From assembly GCF_017562075.2 (NCBI RefSeq), contig NC_054082.1:3652550-3716549 (forward strand): a stretch of DNA of 64,000 nucleotides, in the 5' to 3' direction. Below, in pieces: positions 1 to 11,100 of this stretch. The translations under genes were made by a program, and so were the position numbers. This stretch comes from Anopheles merus. Lineage: Eukaryota > Arthropoda > Insecta > Diptera > Culicidae. Position 1 is the first letter of the stretch, and each line of letters begins with the position of its first letter. The notes beneath the pieces were generated by a model. It saw nothing but the letters and a program-made list of their open reading frames with translations, ran no database searches and had not been told where the DNA came from.

Positions 1-70
1 AGAGCGTCGAAAAAAAATCAGCATGAAAACCATCCCAACCACAACGCTCCGTGTGTCCAGCACACGGAGT
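1..70 (+). CDS. Penultimate exon fragment of the left-edge gene
   Basis: Frame 1 is open across these 70 bases and encodes a Lys/His/Asn-rich stretch ending near NAPCVQHTE. GTAAGC follows at 71-76. The call rests mainly on its phase match with the exon at 904; 23 codons alone prove nothing. Confidence 0.4.
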
Positions 71-1061
71 GTAAGCGTTGAGATTCAATAAAATATCGAA
101 ACCGCAAGCATAATCCCTCGCCCTCGTCGCGTGTCACCGTTTCCACTATCCCGGGCACGTTCTCCCGTCGCAGGTTGAAAGGATTTCCTTTCTGCCTTCT
201 ATCGTTCTACCGCATTCGCACTCGATTGATTCGTCCAGTCCGCACTGCTGGTCGATGTGGTTAATTGCAAAATATTTGCATTTTAAATTGCACCCAGGGT
301 GTAACGACGAGGGCCGAGGGAGAAGGCAGCGTGGATTAAAGGGAACGTGTTTCGATTCGGAGGCACGCGAGGCACCAAAGTGGAAGCATAGGGTTTGGGA
401 ACCAGGGAAATATTAGCCACGATTGGGGCTTGCTCGAATGGGTTTCAATCGCGCATGAAGACTCATCGATGGACAAACAGTAAATCAACATGGCGTGTAA
501 TAAAATCGCCCTCGGTTCGATGGGCGTTAGGTGGTTCATAAATTTAATTAAAACTAAAACGTCATTTCTACGTTTGTGCGATGTGCGATGCTTTTCAAAT
601 GCGACACCAAACCTGTTCGATGGAGCTTGTAAAAGTGACCTGCTGGAGGCTATTTTTTGCAAGAGTTTGAATAAATTTAGTTTACTACGAAGTTATTGAT
701 CGTGACTTTAGATTTGTTTGCTTTGATATGCTTATTAGAAGGAATTGACGATTATAGAAGCAGTAGAAAATGAATAAATGCCAGATTATCTCGACATCAA
801 AAGCACATTGAGATAAATTATTATCAATTACGTAATAAAACGATACATTCCTCAGTCAAACATTTCTTCTAATGATATCTTTCCGTTTTATTTTCCATTG
901 CAGGCTTCCTGGCGTCGCTTGTTGATCTTTACCATTTGGATAGCGGCTCACCGAGACCTGTGGTGCCCAAAATCCCCACTACAAATCCCGCACGAAAAAC
1001 ATCGACAAATTCATCTGTAGCTACCCAGACCACCAGAAATCCGAAAGCTGCCCTCTCATAA
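1..1061 (+). CDS. 3' end of an unrecognised gene, two exons (partial)
   Basis: I do not recognise the product. Reading frame 1 is open from the window edge to position 70 and ends in a usable donor (GTAAGC at 71) with one base of a codon left over. An acceptor with a pyrimidine-rich tract ends at 903, and the exon after it starts with the two bases that finish that codon (T plus GC, Cys). That exon then reads 51 codons to TAA at 1059-1061. The joined product would end in a Ser/Thr/Pro/Lys-rich, probably disordered tail (PKIPTTNPARKTSTNSS and on). No domain is visible because most of the gene lies to the left. The phase match and the strong acceptor favour a real gene, but the coding signal is short. 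The intron would be 833 nt. Confidence 0.5.
71..903 (+). other. Putative intron of the left-edge gene
   Basis: This 833-nt AT-rich stretch lies between the donor at 71 and the acceptor ending at 903. It contains only short overlapping open frames on both strands, none with coding character. If the 1-70 exon is wrong, it is simply the 3' part of a longer intron. Confidence 0.4.
904..1061 (+). CDS. Terminal coding exon of the left-edge gene
   Basis: The acceptor sits in a T/C-rich stretch ending TTCCATTGCAG at 903. The exon begins mid-codon, reads FLASLVDLYHLDSG and then a basic, Thr/Ser-rich tail, and stops with TAA. It has no internal donor. The 3' UTR must fit in the roughly 0.6-1 kb before the IRSp53 leader; AATAAA at 1375-1380 is the clearest polyadenylation signal and would make the two transcripts nearly touch. 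Confidence 0.55.
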
Positions 1062-1624
1062 CGATAAATTATTAGTTACGTGTCCCCACTCTCGGGGGAC
1101 TTGGTGTAGAAAACCCGAACAGTAAGAGATCATAAATACGCCGGAACGTGTGGCATGATTTATGGGCAGTTGTCCAGTGGACGTTTTGCGCCCGGCGTCA
1201 TCATAAGGAAGAATTTGTTACGGACGGCAAATTCTTTCCTTTCCGACACAGACGCACAAAGACAGTTCCGGGTTTGTGCCGATGCGTGACGGGGAAGGGA
1301 AAGTCAGCCCGTTCTACTTTTCTGGGCTGAACGTGGGCTCCTCCTGTGCTCGGTCAAGTGCTGTTCTGTGTTGTAATAAATGTACGAGCGCACATGTTGG
1401 TGTTAGTGAGACATAGTGGATTGTTATCGAATTTGGTATTAGTTTTATTGTTTTGAAAATGAATGTGTTTTTTAGGTTTGCATGGTTTTTTCGATGATTG
1501 TGATTTATTCGTTCTTTTAGCAAGTATTATTAAATACAGCTCCACACAATTGTTTTCAAAGAAAGTTCAACGGCTCGATCCCATCCCGTAGCAAAAGTAG
1601 ATCTAAAATCCATTACGTTTTTGT
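1062..1624. other. Short spacer between the left-edge gene and IRSp53
   Basis: It should hold the 3' UTR and polyA site of the left-edge gene (AATAAA at 1375-1380) and the promoter or distal leader of IRSp53. I could not fix a transcription start: no clear TATA box, and no initiator that stands out. Confidence 0.35.
1375..1380 (+). terminator. Candidate polyadenylation signal AATAAA
   Basis: A canonical AATAAA lies 314 nt after the TAA at 1059-1061, followed by GT-rich sequence (TGTTGGTGTTAGTG). It is a plausible 3' end for the left-edge gene, but could be incidental. Confidence 0.3.
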
Positions 1625-2135
1625 TTACCCTTTCTTTCTCCAAAGGCAAATCGAAACGGCCCTATCCAATGGGTTCGTGTGCATAAGAAGTGAACGTGTG
1701 TTGTGTGAGAAAATAGTGCAACCTAGCGAGGAATCGAAAAAATAAAAGAAGTGAGTATAAATCTGCATAGAAAGTGAAATCATTCCGGCTACCGGTCCGA
1801 AGGCCCTTGCCGCACCGGACCAACGAACGTTACCGGAAGTGGTCCCTCGAAAGTGAACCGAAGTGAATCGCGCTGGTGGTACGGGAAACGGCGCTTTACC
1901 CCACGCCGGCCGTACCGGTGGGAAAAAGTTAATTAATCCAAATATTGGTCCGCTTTCGTGCAGCCAGCACCCAGTGTTAGCCGTGGTCGGGTCGGGAATT
2001 AGCAACAAAATCGATCCGTCCGAGAGCCGGAAAGGGTTCGTAACGGAGGACGACGATCAAAGTCTCCGATCTTCGCGTACGGAGGCCGACATTTAGCAAA
2101 CCGAGCGCCATCAGCACATCCACATCGACGGCAAC
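1625..2135 (+). promoter_or_regulatory. IRSp53: Putative 5' UTR of IRSp53
   Basis: This region directly precedes the IRSp53 ATG and has leader character: many GTGAA/AGTG words, moderate GC, few ATGs. One short uORF is seen at 1669-1686 (ATG to TAA, five codons). The true 5' end is unknown and the leader may begin up to several hundred bases earlier or be spliced. Confidence 0.4.
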
Positions 2136-2180
2136 ATGGAAACGGAGGAAATCATCAAACTGGTCGACGGGATCTATAAG
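2136..2180 (+). CDS. IRSp53: IRSp53 coding exon 1
   Basis: Fifteen codons (METEEIIKLVDGIYK), the start of the first IMD helix, equivalent to human EEMHRLTENVYK. The donor GTGAGT follows at 2181; the join is phase 0. Confidence 0.9.
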
Positions 2181-5100
2181 GTGAGTGGTTTGAAGGAACG
2201 CTAGCGGAAGCGGGCGAGGGTAAGCCCCGCTGTGGGTGGGATTGTAAATGAAGTTTTTCTTTTTGAATAGCAAAGGGCTAGAGTAGCGATGGTAGTAGTG
2301 GAAAACTTTCAACTGACACACCCTTTGGCGGATAGAACAGAAAGTAGGGAAATAGTTTTCCAAAAGTTACAGTCAGGTACACAGCATTTTCAGACAGGTA
2401 TTTGACGTGGTATGTAGTTGGTAAGTTGGTAAAAAATGCTGACAATTTTGTGAGATTCCGAATAAAAATCTAGCAAAGAAAGAAGCATGAAAGCACGTCG
2501 CTTGAGATGCTTTTCGACCATAGAATTGATATAGCTAATGTAAAACTATAAACCATCATACAAAAACATTCCTAATGTGGAAACTAATCAGACGAAACAT
2601 GGATTGAAATAGCTTGCAAATGATGTCATTATGCGTTCCTGCACTCTCTTAAAGGGCAATGTTAAACATCCCTCAGAGACAGAGCTATTGTCAGCAATTA
2701 CAACCACGCGGCTGACGTCAGGATGTGTGACGTCCGCTTCGCAGTTCATTCTTCATTCTTCCTGCATTCCTGGGCAAACGTTATGGGCTTGGTCTTTAAC
2801 GCTCCGGGATCCGCAACACCCAACGCCGTATGTGTGTTGCTGACTGCACACGGCTCCACATATGTCGGCAAGTTGAGCATAGAACTAAACCAGTTTACCG
2901 TACACTCCACGAACCGCTGCCCTGCGAACCAGAACGGCTCGCGTTATCCGGCGTGAGACGAGCGTACGGAATGTGGGTTAAAGTAGATCAAAACCTTCCT
3001 CCGCTTCGCTTCGATCCCGACCGACCGACCGACCGACCGAGAGATTGTGGCGAGGGCAATTGTATCGTGTCTGTCCCGGTTTTGCAGCACGGACGGTGTA
3101 GGAAAAGGGTAGAGATCAGCCCCATTGGCGAACCTGACCTGCAGGATTACAGGTGTGGCTCGGTAGGTGTACTCGGCTTGCCGGTGAGCGTAGAGCGTAA
3201 ATATTTATGACGCTCTAGCTGTGTTGTGTGTGTCTCGCTTTTGGAGTTGCTAAAGGTGAACTAGCAACATGACTCGCATGACCAGAATGAAGTGAGCTAG
3301 CTGGGTGAAGTCTTATCAACAGACCTGCGGGAGGTGAAGGCATGCCCGGCGTTTGACGTACAATCAGGGGCAACTACCAAGCTCTGGTTCTAGCACCCTG
3401 GACCCTACGGGACAATCTAAACAGTTTCAAAAAGCATTCCCACTTTCCCCTTACGGTTTTGCGAACGGGCAAGGCAGCGCTTGAATGGCTTCCGAGTGCA
3501 AACGGTGAGAACGTTAGAGTTGGAGTTTTTTTCACAGTTCGTTGCACTACTCTGCCAGTGCATCTGGTGCTTTTGGGACTGATGAATTGTGTCCGATTTG
3601 TTGTAACCGGTGTTACCATCATCCAGCGCCCAGACCAGCGGCTAGAAGCGTCCGACGAAAGCTTGGTCAGCAGCTATTCCGACGGGACGGGTTCCGGTGC
3701 TAGTGCATTCGCAAATGGTAGAAACAATGTTTTACACCAGCTTCACCATGTACCGTACACACAGGATAGCACGCACTGAAGGGAGTTCGGTTGCATGTTT
3801 GCAAGAGGATTGTCGTTTTACGGCACAGCTTACGCAAACTATGACCCACGATGGAGCAGAGATAAAACGGCATGTCTGATGAGAAGCACACAAAAGTCCA
3901 CTGAAATTTGTATTGTTCGGTTGCTATCGTTTCGAGTGCGACGTTCAAAAGGGTCATCAATTTTGAAGTTTTGTAAAAATAGCTTAAAAATCTGTATGTG
4001 TCGTGTAAATTGTGTAAATGAACAGTTGGGTAGCTTGTAGAGCTAGCCCATTAAACTTTCATTATTTGCACTCTGAGATAGTAATTAGTAACATCTGACC
4101 GGCTCATTTTCTTATCTCGACTTGTTTTCACAGTAAAGACGACGAATAATGGTGCCTTATGGTAGTTTTTGCAATGGCTATTGTTGTTCAGCAAGCTAAA
4201 AGCGTTCTGCTCCTTGGCGTAACCAGTCGCTGGGTCTTGAGATCCCACTTGCATGTTTTTCTACTTTCGTTTTTCTTTCCGCCATGGACAATGCAAATGA
4301 GTGGTTTTTCGTTTTTCGTTCCATTTCTGCTCGTTGAGTCGTGTTTTCCAGTGTATTAAGCAAAATTAAATTCAACGCAGCCATGATTACCATTATCATC
4401 ATCTTTCTCTTCTCAACCATACTTACGCCTGGTAGAATATCCGCTGTTAGCTGAGCTCTTGAAGAGCTGGCCTGTGGATACGTAAATTTGTAGGCAAAAA
4501 ATATCCAACTAGTGGAAGACATTTTTTGGTGTGTTTGGTGTGTCCCTCCTGGCTTCCACCGGAGCTAGATTAGATTTGTTTTACGAGATTTTTCCTTCCG
4601 CCAAAGGTGAGGTGGACGTAAACTGAGCTTGACATGATTCGATTTGTACCCATTTGGAACGGCGTTTTGGTTCGTTTTCTTTGCACTTGAAACTTAACAA
4701 ATGGTATGAAAAATGAACGCTTAATCCCACGAATCCCTTAAAACGATCGTTTAGGTTGATTTGATGTTTGACTTTCACTCGAGAAGCTACTAAAATTGGG
4801 ACATGTTTTACTTTTCGTCCCCATGGTGGTGTCGTTTTTGTTCTGAACGAAGCTACGCAAGCGTTATGTCACGGTGAATAAAGGATTTAAAGAGGAGGAT
4901 GCCTAAAAAAAATCACTACAACCACGTTAGAGGAACGGGAATCACTTCACAGAGGAGGAACAAATTGTCTTATCTCTTCAATTTGTTGCTTCAAATCGTT
5001 CGCTGGCAAAATGCTGGCAAAGTGCCACAAAAAATATCCACCCAGACTGTATTGTCACGGTGGAGATTTGTCTCGCGAAAGCAGCAACCCACTTGCTTTG

Positions 5101-8100
5101 CTGGTTTGCATTTAAGGCGCGGTTTTTTGAGTGAGATGAGATTTTCTTATGTTTCAGAAATGTTTTATTGCCTCTTAAACAACAGCGAGCAAAATGTAGA
5201 TAAAAAGCACGATGAAATAGTCTTATGTCCTTGAATGAAAAGAGTGAGGTTGGTTAGCGAGATTATGCAACCCGTGGGGATTATGACGTTGCTATGTTCA
5301 CCAAATGTTTGCTGCTTGACCTAGATTTGCTAGGTATCTGACTAAGAAAAGGGAAAATTGCGAGCAAGCACAGCTCAGTTTGGTTTTTTTTGGAAGGTAG
5401 TAAAGCTTCCAAGCCCGTTTCAGCCGTTTAAAAGTTAAGGATGTGCCAACAATGATGCAATTTCAAGGTTTAGGGCGACCTAGCGAAACAGGATCATGCT
5501 GTTCGCTAGATGCATAGCTTACAATGTTTCAGAAATGTACAAATAACCGAAAAACTCAGAAAAAAACACTCATACAAAACGGTAAAACAAACAAGCGTCA
5601 ATTGACTCAATCAATTTACTCCACAGCTAAATTGAGCCCAATAAACGCGCCCGACACTCCGAATCAACATTCCCGTTTTTTCACGGTGGCCCTTCATCAT
5701 AACATCACTCACATACCTGCTCGTGAAATAAATGATGACTGCATCTGGCAGTATCGATTCACACATTTCCAAACAGACTGAGCCGCCCGCTCCCCCAACA
5801 CAATGCCAATCAAGTTTTCATCTCGTGAAAACACTTCATTCGCCCGAGTGTGTGTGTGTGTGTGTGCCGACATGTCACTTCCATACGTTCCGACCGGGTG
5901 CGTCCGCTCGCAGCTCTGGTTCTGGTTCTGGGTGGTGTGAACTTTTCGCCATCAACCTTTCACACTACCCCGACGTCATACACGCGCACCCGATGGCGCC
6001 AGACGCGAATTGGAAAGTTTTCCATCCGTCTACGTCGTCGTCGTTGTCGTCGTCATGCCGGATAGAGATGTGAGCGTTGTGAACGTTTCCCGGCCGCCTG
6101 CTCCAGCGCATCTTCAAGTCAGAACGCTCAAGACGCTGATGTGCGGAGGCAGCTAGACATCTGCAAATTATGAGGGTTTTGTGTGTTTCAAGGGAGCTGT
6201 TTACTGTCGGGATAGAGGAATGGGGATGAAAGATAAACTAGCATACTTCAGACATCAGGATGCTGCCATTTTACAAAGTTTGTCGTGCGCTGTGCTGTGT
6301 GATTTACGACACAGAGTTGCTGCCTGGTGGAATTTTGAGGCATATTTGGGGAGAGCATAACTTTCAACATCAAATTAGCATATTCTTTACAGAACGGAAC
6401 AAAAGGGAGCTATGTTTTAAGGGAAAGTTTGTTCAAAAATGCATCTAATGATCACTCCCTGTGTGACGTGGTACAGATGATCGGATGTGCATGTTATTCC
6501 ATACTTCCGAAAACACGACCCCAAAATGACATCTTTGTCGGTGGAAAATAAATCAGGTGTACGGAATATTGTCATGCTTCAACCAGTTTTCAGCTAAACT
6601 CTTTTTCTACGGAATCCATTTGTGTTTTCCTTTTGGTTCCGAACGAGCCGGCGACCTAATGTGATTATAGTGGTTCCTTGGCAATCGCTGCTCCGTTTGC
6701 TTGACGGTGCAGCGAATCGATTTGACACTGAACTGAAGTAACAGCAAACACACTGTTTCCGAACCGTATTGCTGCAATTTTCACTATCCTAGAGACGGTC
6801 TAATGTTGTTTGGCGTGGGTAGAGTTGAAGGCTCAAGAAACAACAAGACAAAAACAGTAAATTCAACACGACCGAAATGAAACGTAACCCTGTCGCGGGG
6901 CGGTACGATGGTGAACCCTACGCCGAACATATGTGTGTGATACAGAAGCGACACGACAGAAGCTCCGGAAGGAAAAATCCTATTTACTATATCCCTGTGT
7001 ACTGCAGGGAGCGGAGAAAAGTGCCAGTTGCCCTCACATTTGACACTCCCGGAAGGGCACAGATGGTACCATTGGCAAGAAGTACGACTCAGCTTCCTGG
7101 TTGGTTTCATTCGTTTCCTGTTTTCTTGAGCATTAGAACCGTTTGGTACTACACTTCCAGCCAGCACGCGACAGTCAATGGTAGAATGTAGATAAAATTG
7201 ACAATAAAATTGACAAGCTCACCAACTTCATCTTGCTGCGTGTTTGTGCTTTCCGTTTTTGTGGATCTTCCGTGGAGCGGTAGCAAACTTCCGGCTACGA
7301 CCTCTTCGCAAGGGCTGTGTGCTGTGAAGCCCGCTCTGTGTGAAAAGTCACTGAAAAGGGAAGGAGTTGTAAACTGGGAAAGTTTCGGTCCAGTTGGTTT
7401 GTGGATTGCGTGAAAGTCTAGTGATGGCTGATCGAGAAGAGCGTTTGCTTGAACGTTTTACAATTTACAGTCTTTGTGGAATGTTTTTTTGGAGATGTAT
7501 CCTTTCAAGAAAAGGCCAAAAATGTCGTCGTGGTTGGAGAAGGGTTGTCTTGAATACAGACTTAATATTTACTGTAGGTTCTATTGAATTTTAATTAAAG
7601 CATCGAATCGAGTATTGTAAAATCGCACAGTTTTTTATGCATTTTCAAACAAACCACTAATTAATGCAACCATTTCCAAACACCGTGGACAACTAAACTC
7701 ACCAACCGTACTACGTCTGTGCTACACGATAAAGCTCAATTGCACGGGAGCAAAACACAAAAAATAGTAACAAATCCTTCGGCAATCGAGAGCAAAAAAG
7801 TTCGCCACCCATGGTCAGTCGGTCGGTAATCCGCTTTCAATCCTCGACGATGCCCAAAATCCGGGCCACAGCTGGCAAATCCCAAAACCTTGCGTGGCAT
7901 AGCCGGAGGAAGTATAATTCGCTGCCGGATTGAGGAGAGCATTATGGTCGGTCGGTTGAACCGATTCGAATGGTTTTATTTGCTCCCTATCCGCTACTCC
8001 AACGCCCCTCTTTCTCTCCTGTTACTTGGCCAGAATCGGCCACACAAACGGTCAGCAGCCTCCACCGTTGGGGAGGTACGTTTCTTTGGGGCGTGAAAAG

Positions 8101-11100
8101 GAATGGGAGCTTTTCTGCTCCATCACGCCGTTCCGGTCTAGTTCCGGGTGCAAAAATTCAAACCATTGTCGACCGGCATGTGTTTCCTTTTGCTTGAGAT
8201 TTATAGTTCTTGCGTGGGTTGGTACAAGCGAATGCGTGTGTGTGTGTGTGTGTTTGTGAGTTTTGGTAGTGCTGGCGGCCCTTTCTGATAGGAGCGACAC
8301 CTGACACACTGTGTTTTGGTATGGCGTCCCACAGCGACACGGCTGTAATCCTTGCGTTTCATTTTTTCGTGTGAATGTGTGAGTGTTCGACCACCCCGCT
8401 GGGGAAGGATGGGGATTAAACGCTCTTCATCTTGCGCTGTCGCCTTTTCCGCCTGTAATGGTTGCCGGTCATTCACATTTTGGCATTTACAGGAACGTGT
8501 AAGACCGGCGGGAGACTGCAGAATAGGCGAACGTACGGAACATCCTTACATGTGGAAGCTGCCTTCCTATTTCTAGCCATTTTTTTCCAAGGATTTTTCT
8601 CGACCACCTTGCAGCGTGTAACGCCGAGCCTAGCCTTCTGGTTACCGGTCAGTGTCTGCATCGGGATGTCGGAGGTCGCCGAGCGGGTGTTGAAGTTGCA
8701 ACTTTATCCGACACCTGCTGGTACAACACGACACACACACACACAGACTTCCCGGTGACATGCATGTCCGAGGTTTAGCTCAACACATGTGCCGTACCGT
8801 GTAGTACCCGGTGGCAGTACATAGTATCGGATGCTTCGGACGGAAGAATTACACGTCCGGATGGGCAAGTGGAGCGGGAGATGATTTAATGCTCAACGTG
8901 TTACAGTCACTTTTGGAGATTTGCTGTTTGGGCGGGAATTATGGGTGAAAAATGGACAGTGCTTAGCTGATATTAATGAAGTATCGTTGGCGTAAAACAG
9001 AGGTGATTTCATGCAATTTGAAAGAGTTGTTTAAGGATTTATTTAGTGTAATGCTGTATTTTTCATTTGTTTCTAATGTTAAGTTAAAACAATTCATAAC
9101 AACTGGGAAGATCCTCTTTAAACCATACAAGTAGCAAAATTAAGTTTAAAGTTCACCTCTTGAACTGATAAGCTCTCTATTTTGCGATGAAAAGCCCGTG
9201 TTCGTGCAATAGGTTATTGAATTAGCACGACACATTGGAAAAGTAGTTTCGAAGCATTCGTATCGTAACACGCTTTTAGCAATAGTTTCGAATGATTCCA
9301 CAAGTGTGACGCGGGATTATTCTATTTCTACCCTCGGCAGTTGCAAACTTATTTATAAACTCTCAAATACACCATACACTGTGCCGGTGTCAAGAGGGTC
9401 TTCCGTTCCCAGAACCGAGTAGATTGAAGGTTGAAGGAATATTTTCTGTACATAGTTCAAGAAAACAAAACCACCATCCTGATGTACGCGAGCCGTCTCC
9501 TAATACTATTAGACGTTACTCATTGCCGCAAGCTTCACCTGCACCTGAATGGGACTGCTTGGTCAGTTTGTAATCCGTACAGCCGACCTTTGGGTAAATT
9601 TGCAGTACAACTCGATTTCGCTGGCGACTATTTCTGTCTCTTTTTTGCCCCTAACTTTCGCCAACGCTCACACACACACTATCTCTCTCTCATCAGCCGG
9701 CTATCCCTTCAATGGCTTCCGATTTATTTTACACGTGATGGACACCTTACACCCTTCGTGGAGCAGCTTTTCGTGATATTCTTTTCCGATACAGTGCGGC
9801 TGCTTGCGTCCCACGGGACACAACACCCGTCCGTCAGTGGTGACGTTGGTCCAGTGTGTTTTCCTCCGCTTCAACCCTTTAAATAACAAAAACACTCGCC
9901 AGCAGACAGTGATTGGTACGTGTTCCCGTGTGCCAAAGCGAAAAAGGATCAGCTACCCTTTTCCTTTAGCCCCATGTAGGCAGAATGGTTGAGCGGAAAT
10001 GATAATTGCATGCGGGATGTGTAGGTGTGCGAATGGAGGACAAGACTCTTTTTTTTATTAGTTTTTATTTGTTTTCCTTCCAATGTCCAGCACGTGGTAC
10101 TCTCGGTCGTTTGACGGTTGGTGTGATGCGCATCGGGGAATACGCAAAGGCTCAAAAGCAATTTCGGATATCGAATTTAAATAGTGTTTGCATAAAAAAT
10201 TACACCCGCCGGCAAGGATACAACAGCGGCGGAAACAGTGTTACATCATGCAAGACCATTTCAGGGAGGGCGGAGAGCGTTAAAAGTAATGCATCTGATT
10301 TGCATAAAAATGACGCATTGACTTTACGGCTTGTTCAATTTTTTTTGGGATGTGAACTTGACACAATCGGAGTAACGAGTCTGTTGAATTTAGACTATTT
10401 TAAGACACTCTAGACGGGGAAAACATATTCAGCGGATTTGTTTGTAAAACTTCGTGTTTTCCTAATATTTTTGTTCAATCCCTTCCGACCCTATTAGCAT
10501 AATAAGCGCCTGGCCTCTTATCTTCACCGCCGATGCCACCACTTGACCCTGGCTTTATGAGAATTATTATCATAATGATGATCATCATCATCTTAATCTT
10601 TCGAACCTGGAGAAGTAAAAGAAAGGGCCAAGGACCGAGGGTAACGGAAAAGTTTTTCTCCAACGCTAATTACAATAATTTAGACAACCTCGGAGACGCA
10701 ACATGTAACCCAAGCCGAAGCGGGAACGTTCTGCATCATCCTAAGCCCGAAACCAAACCCCATCATCCTCTTATCATCTCTTCGATAAATAAGCATTATC
10801 AGCCCTAACGACGGTATTGATGGCTTTTCCGTTGCCACGATCTGGCGGGGTGGACGATTTTTGTGAGGCTTCTTGAAAGGTTTCTCTCGTCCACGTCCCC
10901 ATTACTGTGTTTCCTCTTCATCCCAGCGGCCCCTTCCAGAGTCGTACCCCAGTCGCATTTTCGTCTATTGGCTGCAACGGTTTCGGGTTAAGTTTGAACA
11001 TCCGGTAGCGTTGTAGCCTCACCAGCCCACGAAGGGAGTTTGTCTTTCCTTTGGGCCCTTGTTTCCCAAACACTGTTGCCATTTCCATCGATTCCATTCG

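Noticed and set aside
4427..4522. Minus-strand ATG frame of 32 codons ending in a consensus donor (GGC/GTAAGT)
   Set aside because: One short frame and one donor are expected by chance in 64 kb. A partner exon could only be proposed loosely near 3.9 kb.
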